A DNA stretch of 14,571 nt, from the NCBI GenBank assembly GCA_018398765.1, contig JAHBMJ010002937.1:1-14571 (forward strand). Direction: 5' to 3'. Origin of the DNA: Chromera velia (lineage: Eukaryota; Sar; Chromeraceae). Below the pieces are notes generated by a model. That model did not search any database. It was not told the DNA's origin and saw only the letters and a program-made list of their open reading frames with translations. The position numbers were made by a program, and so were the translations under genes. This document shows positions 1-9,031 of this stretch, in pieces (the stretch's first letter is position 1; each line of letters begins with the position of its first letter).

Positions 1-2720
1 ACAGGCCTCCCTGTGCCGTGCTTGGCCTTTGTCTCTCTGATTGGATGGATATAGGGGCCTTTTCCTTTTGTCACACACGCCCCCCTGTGCCGTGCTTGGC
101 CTTTGTCTCTCTGTCTGGATGGATATAGGGGCCGTTTCCTTTTGTTGCACACGCCTCCCTGTGCCGTGCTTGGTCTTTGTCTCTCTGATTGGATAGATAT
201 AGGGGCCTTTCCCTTTTATTGCACACGCCTCCCTGTACCGTGCTTGGTCTTTGTCTCTCTGTTTGGATGGATATAAGGGCCGTTTCCTTTTGTTGCACAC
301 GCCTCCCTGTGCCGTGCTTGGTCTTTGTCTCTCTGATTGGATGGATATAGGGGCGTTTTCCTTTTGTTGCACAGGCCTCCCTGTGCCGTGCTTGGCCTTT
401 GTCTCTCTGATTGGATGGATATAGGGGCCGTTTCCTTTTGTTGCACAGGCCTCCCTGTGCCGTGCTTGGTCTTTGTCTCTCTGATTGGATGGATATAGGG
501 GCGTTTCCCTTTTGTTGCACACGCCTCCCTGTGCCGTGCTTGGTCTTTGTCTCTCTGTTTGGATGGATATAGGGGCCTTTCCCTTTTGTTGCACACGCCT
601 CCCTGTGCCGTGCTTGGTCGTTGTCTCTCTGGTTGGATGGATATAGGGGCCTTTTCCTTTTGTTGCACACGCCTCCCTGTGCTGTGCTTGGCCTGTGTCT
701 CTCTGTTTGGATGGATATAGGGGCCTTTTCCTTTTGTTGCACACGCCTCCCTGTGCCGTTCTTGGACTTTATCTCTCTGATTGGATGGATATAGGGGCCT
801 TTTCGTTTTGTCAGACACGCCTCCCTATGCCGTGCTTGGCCTGTGTCTCTCTGTCTAGATGGATATAGGGGCCTTTTCCTTTTGTTGCACACGCCTCCAT
901 GTGCCGTGCTTGGCCTTGGTCTCTCTGATTGGATGGATATAGGGGCGTTTTCCTTTAGTTGCACACGCCTCCCTGTACCGTGCTTGGCCTTTGTCTCTCT
1001 GTCTGGATCTATATAGGGGCCTTTCCCTTTTGTTGCACACGCCTCCCTGTGCCGTGCTTGGTCTTTGTCTCTCTGATTGGATGGATATAGGGGCGTTTCC
1101 CTTTTGTTGCACACGCTTCCCTGTGCCGTGCTTGGCCTTTGTCTCTCTGATTGGATGGATATAGGGGCCGTTTCCTTTTGTCACACACGCCTCCCTGTAC
1201 CGTGCTTGGTCTTTGTCTCTCTGATTGGATGGATATAGGGGCCTTTTCCTTTTGTTGCACACGCCTCCCTGTGCCGTGCTTGGCCTGTGTCTCTCTGATT
1301 GGATGGATATAGGGGCGTTTCCCTTTTGTTGCACACGCCTCCCTGTGCCGTGCTTGGTCTTTGTCTCTCTGATTGGATGGATATAGGGGCCTTTTCCTTT
1401 TGTTGCACACGCCTCCCTGTGCCGTGCTTGGTCTTTGTCTCTCTGTTTGGATGGATATAGAGGCGTTTCCCTTTTATTGCACACGCCTCCCTGTGCCTTG
1501 CTTGGTCTTTGTCTCTCTGTTTGGATGGATATAGGGGCCTTTTCCTTTTGTTGCACACGCCTCCCTGTGCCGTGCTTGGTCTTTGTCTCTCTGATTGGAT
1601 GGATATAGGGGCCTTTTCCTTTTGTTGCACACGCCTCCCTGTGCCGTGCTTGGCCTTTGTTTCTCTGTCTGGATGGATATAGAGGCCGTTTCCTTTTGTT
1701 GCACACGCCTCCCTGTGCCGTGCTTGGTCTTTGTCTCTCTGATTGGATGGATATAGGGGCCTTTCCCTTTTATTGCACACGCCTCCCTGTGCCATGCTTG
1801 GTCTTTGTCTCTCTGATTGGATGGATATAGGGGCGTTTCCCTTTTGTTGCACACGCCTCCCTGTGCCGTGCTTGGCCTGTGTCTCTCTGTTTGGATGGAT
1901 ATAGGGACGTTTTCCTTTTGTTGCACACGCCTCCCTGTGCCGTTCTTAGACTTTGTCTCTCTGATTGGATGGATATAGGGGCCTTTTCGTTTTGTCAGAC
2001 ACGCCTCCCTGTGCCGTGCTTGGCCTGTGTCTCTCTGTCTGGATGGATATAGGGGCCTTTTCCTTTTGTTGCACACGCCTCCCTGTGCCGTGCTTGGCCT
2101 TGGTCTCTCTGATTGGATGGATATAGGGGCGTTTTCCTTTTGTTGCACACGCCTCCCTGTGCTGTGCTTGGCCTTTGTCTCTCTGTCTGGATGGATATAG
2201 GGGCCTTTTCCTTTTGTTGCACACGCCTCCCTATGCCGTGCTTGGTCTTTGTCTCTCTGTTTGGATGGATATAGGGGCCTTTTCCTTTTGTTGCACACGC
2301 CTCCCTGTGCCGTGCTTGGCTTTTGTCTCTCTGTTTGGATGGATATAGGGGCCGTTTCCTTTTGTCACACACGCCTCCCTGTGCCGTGCTTGGTCTTTGT
2401 CTCTCTGATTGGATGGATATAGGGGCCTTTCCCTTTTGTTGCACACGCCTCCCTGTGCCGTGCTTGGTCTTTGTCTCTCTGATTGGATGGATATAGGGGC
2501 GTTTCCCTTTTGTTGCACACGCCTCCCTGTGCCGTGCTTGGTCTTTGTCTCTCTGTTTGGATGGATATAGGGGCCTTTCCCTTTTGTTGCACACGCCTCC
2601 CTGTGCCGTGCTTGGTCTTTGTCTCTCTGTTTGGATGGATATAGGGGCCTTTTCCTTTTGTTACACACGCCTCCCTGTGCCGTGCTTGGTCTTTGTCTCT
2701 TTGATTGGATAGACTTAGGG
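1..2720. repeat. 74-bp tandem minisatellite, about 36-37 copies, open at left edge
   Basis: A 74-bp unit is repeated head to tail; equivalent positions such as 369, 443 and 517 are exactly 74 apart. Each unit carries, on the + strand, GCACACGCCTCCCTGTGC (a GCACA/TGTGC inverted repeat with an 8-base loop), then TGCTTGG, TTGTCTCTCTG, ATTGGATGGATATAGGGG and a T/C-rich tail. Units differ at a few recurrent sites: CTTGGCC or CTTGGTC, GATTGG or GTTTGG or GTCTGG, GGGGCC or GGGGCG, and TTGCAC, TCACAC or TCAGAC. The array decays into unique sequence at about 2700-2720. Because 74 is not a multiple of 3, a minus-strand reading frame cycles through all three unit frames and stays almost free of stops, giving long nested open frames with a 74-residue period. 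I treat these as by-products of the repeat, not genes. Confidence 0.95.
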
Positions 2721-2926
2721 GTGCAGTCTTTGTCCTGTGCAAGCACTTTAAAGGTTTGCTACTGCGGCTTCTCTTCAGACACGTTTCCTTATGCCTCTCC
2801 TCCTTCGCCTTCTCTTGAAGTTCTTCTTCTCTCTCTCTCTGTGCGTGTGCGTATGTGTGTGTATATGTATGTGCTTGTCCATACGTCCGTGAATGACTCA
2901 TCGCCGTTACACACGCTTCAGCTCCT

Positions 2927-2942
2927 TTTTTCTTTCTTTCTG

Positions 2943-2974
<32 letters not shown>

Positions 2975-2976
2975 TG
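2927..2976. repeat. TTTC microsatellite before the first visible synthetase exon
   Basis: A (TTTC)n run ends in TTTGTTTGCAG and directly abuts the exon beginning at 2984. It therefore also serves as the pyrimidine tract of that 3' splice site. The preceding unique stretch (2721-2926) shows no exon matching the expected upstream synthetase sequence. Confidence 0.8.
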
Positions 2977-2983
2977 TTTGCAG

Positions 2984-5900
2984 ATCCCAGTAGGCGAGGA
3001 TGGGCGCGACAAAGACAGCGACCTCTACCTCATCGCAACGTCCGAACAGCCTCTCTGTGCCCTGCACAGGGGGGAGGTTCTTCAAGAGAAGCAACTGCCC
3101 ATCAAGTCAGGCCCGCAGGCAGGCAGGCAGGCATCCGTCTGTTGCTCCTTTTTTCTATCGATGGAACAAGAAAGGAACATCTTCGTATTTTCCTCCCTGC
3201 CTTAGGGACTATCTCCCCGTTAGCCTCTATCACAGAGAGTGTAAAATACGGCAGAAGGAAGAAAAGCGGCACAAAGGTAATGTCTATACGTCCAGCTATC
3301 TGTCTGACCGCCCGGCTGTCTACCAGTCTGTCTCTGTATCTGTACGAGGAAAGAAAACGAGAGAGAGAGAGAGAGAGAGAGAGAGCAACTCAACAGTATG
3401 TCTGTCTGTCTGTCTGTCTGTCTTTGTCTGTCTGTGTCTGTCTGTATCTGTCTGTGTCTGTGTCTGTGTCTGTGTCTGTCTGTGTCTGTCTGTGTCTGTC
3501 TGTGTCTGTCTGTCTGTCTGTGTCTGTCTGTTTGTCTATCTGTCTGTCTGTCTGTCTGTCTGTCAGAAAGAAAGAAAGAAAGAAAGAAAGGAACCGAACA
3601 AGTAAAGTAAAGAAAAGACGATTTAGTCTGTCTGTCAGTCTGTCTGTCTGTCTGTCTGTGTTCCTGTCTGTCTGTCTGTCTGTCAGAAAGAAAGAAAGAA
3701 AGAAAGGAAGCGAAGAAGTAAAGTAAAGAAAAGACGATTTTCTCTGTCTGTCTGTCTGTCTTGTCTGGTTGAGTGGAAACGAAGAAAAAGAAAGAACATC
3801 TAGTCTATCTGGTTGAGTGCATGCAGATATGCTGGGTTGTCTACTTGTTTTAGAAAACAGGCAGGGGCACATGGTCAGTTTTGAGCCGCTGCGGTCAACT
3901 CGATAGGTCGGTGCATCTGGGTAAGGGGCATTGTGGGCAGGCAGATAGGCAGGCAGGCAGACAGACAGACAGAGAGGTAGAGAGGTAGACAGGCAGGCAA
4001 TTGGGCTAGATTGCGGGTGAACAGAAGAAGCATGTACAGGTAGAGGCGGAAGAATGAATGCGTGCCATATCCTGGTGCTTGCCGATTTCGTTTCTCTTCT
4101 GCATGTGTTTGATTGTTGGATATCACAAAGTTGTATCACCTAGAAGGAAAACGAACGAACGGACTGATCGATCCACACATGCAGGCAGAGAGACCTGGGG
4201 CATTTTCAGAGTCCACCAATTCGAGAAAGTGGAGCAGTTTGTGATCACCAAACCCGAACAATCGGATGAGGCTCAGAATGAAATGATGAGAACGGCAGAG
4301 GAATTTTACCAGTTTCTCGACCTCCCCTATCAGGTAGGTGTGTCCGTCTAGACGTGTGTGTGGTCTCAGCAGCAGAAAAGTCTCCTTCTTTATAATCGGT
4401 TTTTCGTTCAATCTGTCTCTCTATTTGTCAGTCAGTCAATAATTATTTCTCTACCTGTGTGAGTATGTCTGTCTTTTGAGTCGTTATACGCGTCTGTTTC
4501 TCAAGCTCAAGCAAACTACTACTTCCATGAAATGCGTCTCCATTCCCTCCCTTCAGGTGATCTCCATCGTTGCCGGTGCCCTCAACGATGCCGCCGCCCG
4601 AAAGTTTGACCTTGAGGCATGGTTTCCTGGGTGGGTCTTGATAGAAGGCAGTCAGTGGGTCGGTTGGGGTCCTGTGTTTACAGTGTGACCCGACTGACTC
4701 AGGCAAGGGTGCTGTCTGGGTTGGTGGCGAGACAGTCACACTCATAATCAGGCTGCGCCCATTGGACACCAGAAAGGAGAAAATGTCTGCACAGAGACTT
4801 CCACCCTCCCTTGATGCAACCATTTGTCTGTTAGTCTGATCAATAATTATATTCCACGGCTGCCGTACAGCTCTCAGGGAATCCTTCGATTAGAGACATG
4901 CACAGTGTTTGGAGCGCACTGTACGGATTCTCTCAGAGACCCTAACTTTCCTTCCGATGCAGCTGTCACTGGATTGATCGTTGCGTGTGTGTATCTGCCT
5001 GCATGCAGGTACAATCAGTACAAGGAACTCATGTCGTGCTCCAACTGCACAGACTACCAAGTGGGCGCGCCCCTTTCATCTTTTTTGTTTCTCGTTGCAC
5101 GGCAGGGGGGCATCATAGAGCCTTAAGGTTCTGTCCTCTCTCGATCCCCTCTTCCTTTTCTCTAGCTCCCGATGCTGTCTGTGTGTGTGCCCGTATCTCC
5201 ATTCAATACATGTTCCACGTCGTCCTGAGAGACCAGAGAGAGCCGTGTTCTCCCTCTTAAAAAAAGAGACGCAAAGCAGCGAAGAGGCCTGGGTATGGAA
5301 TTTTTTCCCCTTAATTCCAGCCTCTTCATTCATTTCATCCGACATACTAGCCGTGGTGTTGGGGCCGAAGAATTTGGACGTTGATCCGACCTTTGCATGT
5401 ATCTCATAGAAGTCGATGCAAGGTATTTTGCTGCTGCTGAATGTCTGGTTTCCTTCAAGCCCGCGATGAAAAAGGACAAAATACGTATGCATCCACCCAT
5501 AATAAATGTTCTTCTGCGTGCATGGGTGGTCGCAGTCCCGGTCGATGAAAACAAAGATGGGTCACAAAAAGGTGAGGTGAGAAAAATAGTCAGGATTCGT
5601 TTGTTCTCAGCCGCTTCCTTTCATCCACCCTGACTCCTGTTGGTGTTCGAACGAACAAACGGGATCGATCAAGGTTGCACAATTTGAAATAGAATTACTT
5701 TCCTGAATCGAATCAATATGATAGATTCGGGGTGCATGGCTCTGTCAAAGGAAGTCCTGCAGACTCGGGAGGAGGCCGGAATCGGAATGGGAAGGTTATC
5801 TTTGGAGGGCTGGACGTTTTCCTATGCGTTCTGATCGGAGCCTTCTGCTGATCTGGTTATTGCCGTTCTGTGGTGTTCTTAGTCTTTCTACCATGGGTGC

Positions 5901-6381
5901 TTTTGCGTTGATGATTGAGAGTGGGTATATGAGTGCATGCAGGAAGAAGATCGGTACGTCTACATGCTCAACGGAACTCTGGTGGCAACAACCAGGTGGG
6001 TTGCCGTTCTCTTCTTTGTCCGACAGTTTGCTACGAATTTCCTTCCTTCTCTTTGTTTCCTGAAATGTGGGGTAGGAAAGCTCCTTTCGTGCATATGGAC
6101 CAATTGAGTCTCGAAAAAAAATCTTTTTTTTTTTTTAATTCTGTGAGACAGCTAGGGTAATTTGTGTGAGAGGTCTCAGCTGGACAGCTAGCCTCCTTTT
6201 GTTGTCTGTGATGCATCTGCATGGGATGTGATGGGTTCACCCCACAACCTCCTCCCTTTTTATCATTGACAAACAATTGTATGGCAGTGTGTCTGTCTGA
6301 CAGCGTCGATGTGCCTGTCTGTCTGCTGTCTATCTGTCTGTGTGTCTGTCTTTCTGTCCTGTCTATCTGCTTGTCTCTCTG

Positions 6382-6418
<37 letters not shown>

Positions 6419-6455
6419 GTCTGCCTCTCTGTCTGTCTGCCTCTCTGTCTGTCTC

Positions 6456-6508
<53 letters not shown>

Positions 6509-6597
6509 CTCTCTCCCTCTCTCTGTCTGTCTGCCTCTCTGTCTGTCTGCCTCTCTGTCTGTCTGCCTCTCTGTCTGTCTCTCTGTCTGTCTGTCTA

Positions 6598-6646
<49 letters not shown>

Positions 6647-7436
6647 ATCTATCTATCTATCTCCGAGTCTCTGGCTGTCTCTGGCTGTCTCTGGCTGTCT
6701 CTGGCTGTCTGTCTGTCTGTCTGTCTGTCTGTCTGACAGTCAGTCAGTCAGTCAGTCAGTTAGTGTATGTGTGTGTGCCTCGGTATTTATGAATGGATGG
6801 GTAACAACCGATGTGCAGGTCCCTGTGCTGCATCCTGGAGAATCATCAGACTCCTGAAGGAGTGCGGGTTCCTCGTGTGCTGGTCGGTCGGCCGTCTCGA
6901 TCGGAAGGGCATCTATCGATATCCGATTTCTAGTGCTTACTTCTTAAAAGAACACACCATCCGTGGCTGACTGTCTGCCTCTCCGCCTAGCTGACTGGCT
7001 GGCGGGAAAGGAAAGGAAGGAAAACATATAAGTGTGTCTCTCTGTTTCCCTGTCCGTTTGTCCCTGAATCTCTTTGTCTGTAACCTTGGCTGTCTGCCTC
7101 TGTGCATCTTTATTTTAAGTGGTGTTTGTGCTGTGCTAGGTAGTAAGTAAGTGTGTTGTGTCAGACTGAGTATGTACTGTGATGTAATGACCTTGCCCTC
7201 TGTTGTGCATGAATGTCGCCGTGAGCGTGTGCTGCTTTTGTTGAACTGGGTTCGCAACTCTGCATTAACCTTTAGAACTATTTTTGCTTGGGCGCGAAAT
7301 CAGCTTTCAAGTACTTTCAAGCTAGCTTTCAAGCCAGCGAATGAAAAGAAAAAGTTTTTGTGTTCTGACATACTGAATGAACTCTTTGCAGGTCCCCTTT
7401 ATGGGTGGCGTGGAATTCCTTCCTTACACAAACTAA
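2984..7436 (+). CDS. Seryl-tRNA synthetase, eukaryotic cytosolic type, 3' part in nine exons
   Basis: Class II aminoacyl-tRNA synthetase that activates serine with ATP and charges tRNA-Ser. I read nine exons: 2984-3105, 3827-3873, 4185-4333, 4557-4630, 5009-5060, 5536-5571, 5943-5995, 6819-6882 and 7392-7436 (TAA). All introns are GT-AG and all phases join. Core motifs appear in order: [10 protein letters not shown] (serine-binding Thr and Glu), [17 protein letters not shown] with [14 protein letters not shown] (motif 2), [15 protein letters not shown], and [11 protein letters not shown] then CCILENHQ (motif 3 with its Arg). The end reads [13 protein letters not shown], with almost no C-terminal extension. 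SCSNCTDYQ is the eukaryotic form rather than the SCSNFTDFQ of bacterial or organellar enzymes. The N-terminal tRNA-binding coiled coil and motif 1 are absent and must lie left of the window or be lost. Oddities: FRKQ in place of FRKE, and a divergent [12 protein letters not shown] segment in a 36-base exon. The last donor (6882) was chosen because it is the one that joins VPRVL to VPFMGG in phase. The family call is near certain; individual splice points are inferred. Confidence 0.93.
3360..3564. repeat. GA then CTGT microsatellites in synthetase intron
   Basis: A (GA)n run at about 3360-3385 is followed from about 3399 by a long (TGTC)n tract with interspersed TGTGTC words. It lies in the 721-base intron between the first two visible synthetase exons. 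The Ser/Cys/Leu/Val open frames across it are simple-repeat artefacts. Confidence 0.9.
3563..3740. repeat. Direct duplication within the same intron
   Basis: The block starting TCAGAAAGAAAG, running through GAAG or GAAC words to AAGTAAAGTAAAGAAAAGAC and ending GATTT, occurs at 3563-3624 and again at 3683-3740. CTGT repeats flank both copies. The second copy lacks one GAAA unit and has a few substitutions. It looks like a local tandem duplication of an intron segment. Confidence 0.8.
3936..3999. repeat. GGCA/GACA microsatellite in synthetase intron
   Basis: A degenerate run of GGCA, then GACA, then AGAGGT words lies inside the intron at 3874-4184. A related GCAG-rich run is at about 3115-3131, just after the first visible exon. 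Confidence 0.7.
6285..6760. repeat. Compound CTGT/CT/CTAT/CAGT microsatellite in synthetase intron
   Basis: About 475 bases of CTGT, CT and CTGC words occur in alternating blocks. A short CTAT run follows at about 6645-6662, then GTCTCTGGCT repeats, then (CTGT)n passing directly into (CAGT)n at about 6735-6760. The sequence fills most of the 823-base intron before exon 6819-6882. Long Leu/Ser/Cys/Val frames over it have no coding value. Confidence 0.9.
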
Positions 7437-7913
7437 AAAATACTCTAGAAAATACTTTAATAATATTTAAATTGTAACTTAATCCATGCTGCGTAACATG
7501 CATCTTCATGCACTTAACTGAATTTCTACATTAATATAATAATACAATTATTAAAGATGTTAATATTGAAGAATATAACTTAATTGATTTGTATTCTTGT
7601 ATTTTATAAGGTAGAACAGTAATACCTACAGTAATACCGATACCTACTACCATCAGTTAGTGTTTTACCTTAGTAGCGTACGTACGAAATGGCTTATGCA
7701 CTATTGGTACAGTCTATCACTAATATATAGTGCGATTCGCTATTATTTTGCCTAATTGATTAATTGAATTAATTTACTTATATATAGTCTGGTTTTAACA
7801 AAAAAAAAATATTTTTTTTTTTTCCCCTGTCAAACAACTGTTGTTTAACCGTTGTACAAGTTTTGTTCATGTGTGTGCATAACTATATTCTTAAGAGTTA
7901 ATTGTTGTTATTG

Positions 7914-7942
7914 TAGGTTTGGGTTTAAGTAGGTTTAGGTTA
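7914..7942 (+). repeat. Degenerate telomere-like TTTAGG/TTTGGG words
   Basis: The stretch reads as variant heptamer-like words: TTTGGGT, TTTAAGT, then AGGTTTAGGTTAG. They resemble the TTTAGGG repeat found at telomeres of many apicomplexans and plants. There are only about three imperfect units, so chance is possible. Confidence 0.35.
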
Positions 7943-8074
7943 GAAAAGTGAAAAAAAAATCTGATCCGATCATATCGACATCATATCGTTTATTTTTGTA
8001 TATTTTTCTAGAATCTAGATATCATATATTTTTTTAAATATAGAGCCGACCTAGGCGCGGAACTAATCAAATTG

Positions 8075-8103
8075 AATCAATCAATCAATCAATCAATCAA
8101 TCA
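8075..8103. repeat. AATC microsatellite
   Basis: Seven tandem AATC units close to the right end of the AT-rich stretch. Confidence 0.85.
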
Positions 8104-8160
8104 GAGTTCCATGCAGACATGCATATAAATTTTACATCTTAAATAAAGAAATATTAAATA

Positions 8161-9031
8161 TTATCATAATATTATACATAGAAGATGATGCGCATGAGGA
8201 GCATATGTGGTAATGCATTCATCTAGGCAGTCATGAAAGGACCGGGCGTCGGTTTGTGGTATTCGTGTCTCTATACATTTCGATCGAGGAGCAAAATGGG
8301 GCCGGGGAGGAGTTTGTAGCTGTTTACGATCGAGTGCATGATCTGCATGCATGCATATCCGAGAGGACCCCCGCGCCAAATCATCCGCTCCTTGTTCGGC
8401 TCTCTCTGCACGCTTGCAGAAAGACTTTCTCCCAAGGGGTTTTTGTAGCTGGCTGCCGTCTCGATCTGCCTTTCACTGCCACACTGCGAGCACAATTTCC
8501 GAATTCCTTTTATACACCCAAGTAGGCAGAGATTGAGTGTGGAGGAAACGGATGCATTGAAGAACCGCCTCAGTGCGCGCAGGGGGCAAACAGTAAGGTC
8601 ACTGAAGATCGAGAGAGTGAGACCAGATGCACCCACCCACCCACCCACCTACAAACGTTCTCCCTAATCAAGAGCGATTCGGAGGAGTGTGCAGCCTCAC
8701 AACTGGCCGCCCAGTGAGCGATGTTTCAGCTCATCTCCTTCGTGCCTCCTCCTTTACTTCTTGGAAGAGACAAAACGGGAGAACCCCTTGAGGGGAGTTG
8801 CTTGGCGCAGGGGGAAGGGAAGGAGAGGGAGAGGGAGCATCTGGTCCTGCATATCTTTGAGGTCTCTCATGTGGGTAGAGGCGAGTGGCTGGCGGACGTG
8901 AAATTCTCTTTGGTTCCTCTGCAAGGGGGGAAAGAGGAGCGGCGAATGGAGACTCTGCACGCTCGCTCACTCTCGACTACCAACGAGGACGCTCGCAGAA
9001 TACTTTCTTCTGCGCGCGTGTCTGCATGCAG
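8161..9031. other. Unassigned region with balanced composition
   Basis: No gene is recognised here. It holds the TGCATGC cluster at 8334-8356, a CCCA run at 8633-8648, and a + strand open frame from ATG 8721 to a stop at about 9036. That frame includes a moderately complex segment (HLVLHIFEV, then GEWLADVKF). If the candidate gene at 9032-9956 is real, its first exon could lie in this frame, for example ending at the donor after GCGGAC near 8897, which is phase compatible. Minus-strand frames over 8271-8648 and 8731-8970 are equally long, so length alone is not evidence. Confidence 0.4.
8334..8356. promoter_or_regulatory. TGCATGC cluster, possible AP2-type site
   Basis: GTGCATG at 8334-8340 is followed at once by TGCATGCATGCAT at 8344-8356, which gives overlapping copies of the TGCATGC palindrome. 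Unlike several other copies in the window this one is not at a splice acceptor. In apicomplexans TGCATGC-type motifs are enriched upstream of genes and are bound by ApiAP2 proteins. It lies 365 bases upstream of the ATG at 8721, consistent with a + strand promoter. Its function is inferred only. Confidence 0.4.

Larger units (their letters stand above)
7437..8160. other. AT-rich intergenic stretch downstream of the synthetase
   Basis: Composition changes abruptly at the synthetase stop codon. The following 700 or so bases are strongly A+T rich, while both sides are near balanced. It contains A and T homopolymers (7801-7822), the inverted repeat AAACAACTGTTGTTT near 7833, two copies of ACAGTAATACC near 7617-7640, CGTACGTACG near 7678, and telomere-like words at 7914-7942. 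I see no open frame worth calling. The first part presumably carries the synthetase 3' UTR and polyadenylation site. The rest could be ordinary intergenic DNA or an inserted organellar fragment; I recognise no organellar gene in it. Confidence 0.6.

Noticed and set aside
1-2720. CRISPR array
   Set aside because: The units are contiguous near-identical 74-bp repeats with no unique spacers, and the setting is eukaryotic.
71-2746. Long minus-strand open frames (up to 347 codons) across the left array as genes
   Set aside because: They overlap one another in all three frames, follow the 74-bp repeat exactly, and have no independent start, splice or unique sequence.
2721-2983. An additional synthetase exon near 2723-2750 (GCAG acceptor, GTTTGC donor)
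   Set aside because: Its translation (SLSCASTLK) does not resemble the conserved sequence that precedes this point in SerRS proteins.
3390-4139. Minus-strand 249-codon frame rich in Asp, Arg, Gln and Thr
   Set aside because: It is a reading of CTGT/GACA microsatellites over synthetase introns.
6221-6857. + strand Ser/Leu/Cys-rich frames of 150-182 codons
   Set aside because: All three frames are open through the same CTGT/CT microsatellite inside a synthetase intron.
8271-8970. Minus-strand frames of 79-125 codons
   Set aside because: No recognisable motif, no matching splice chain, and similar lengths arise on the opposite strand by chance.
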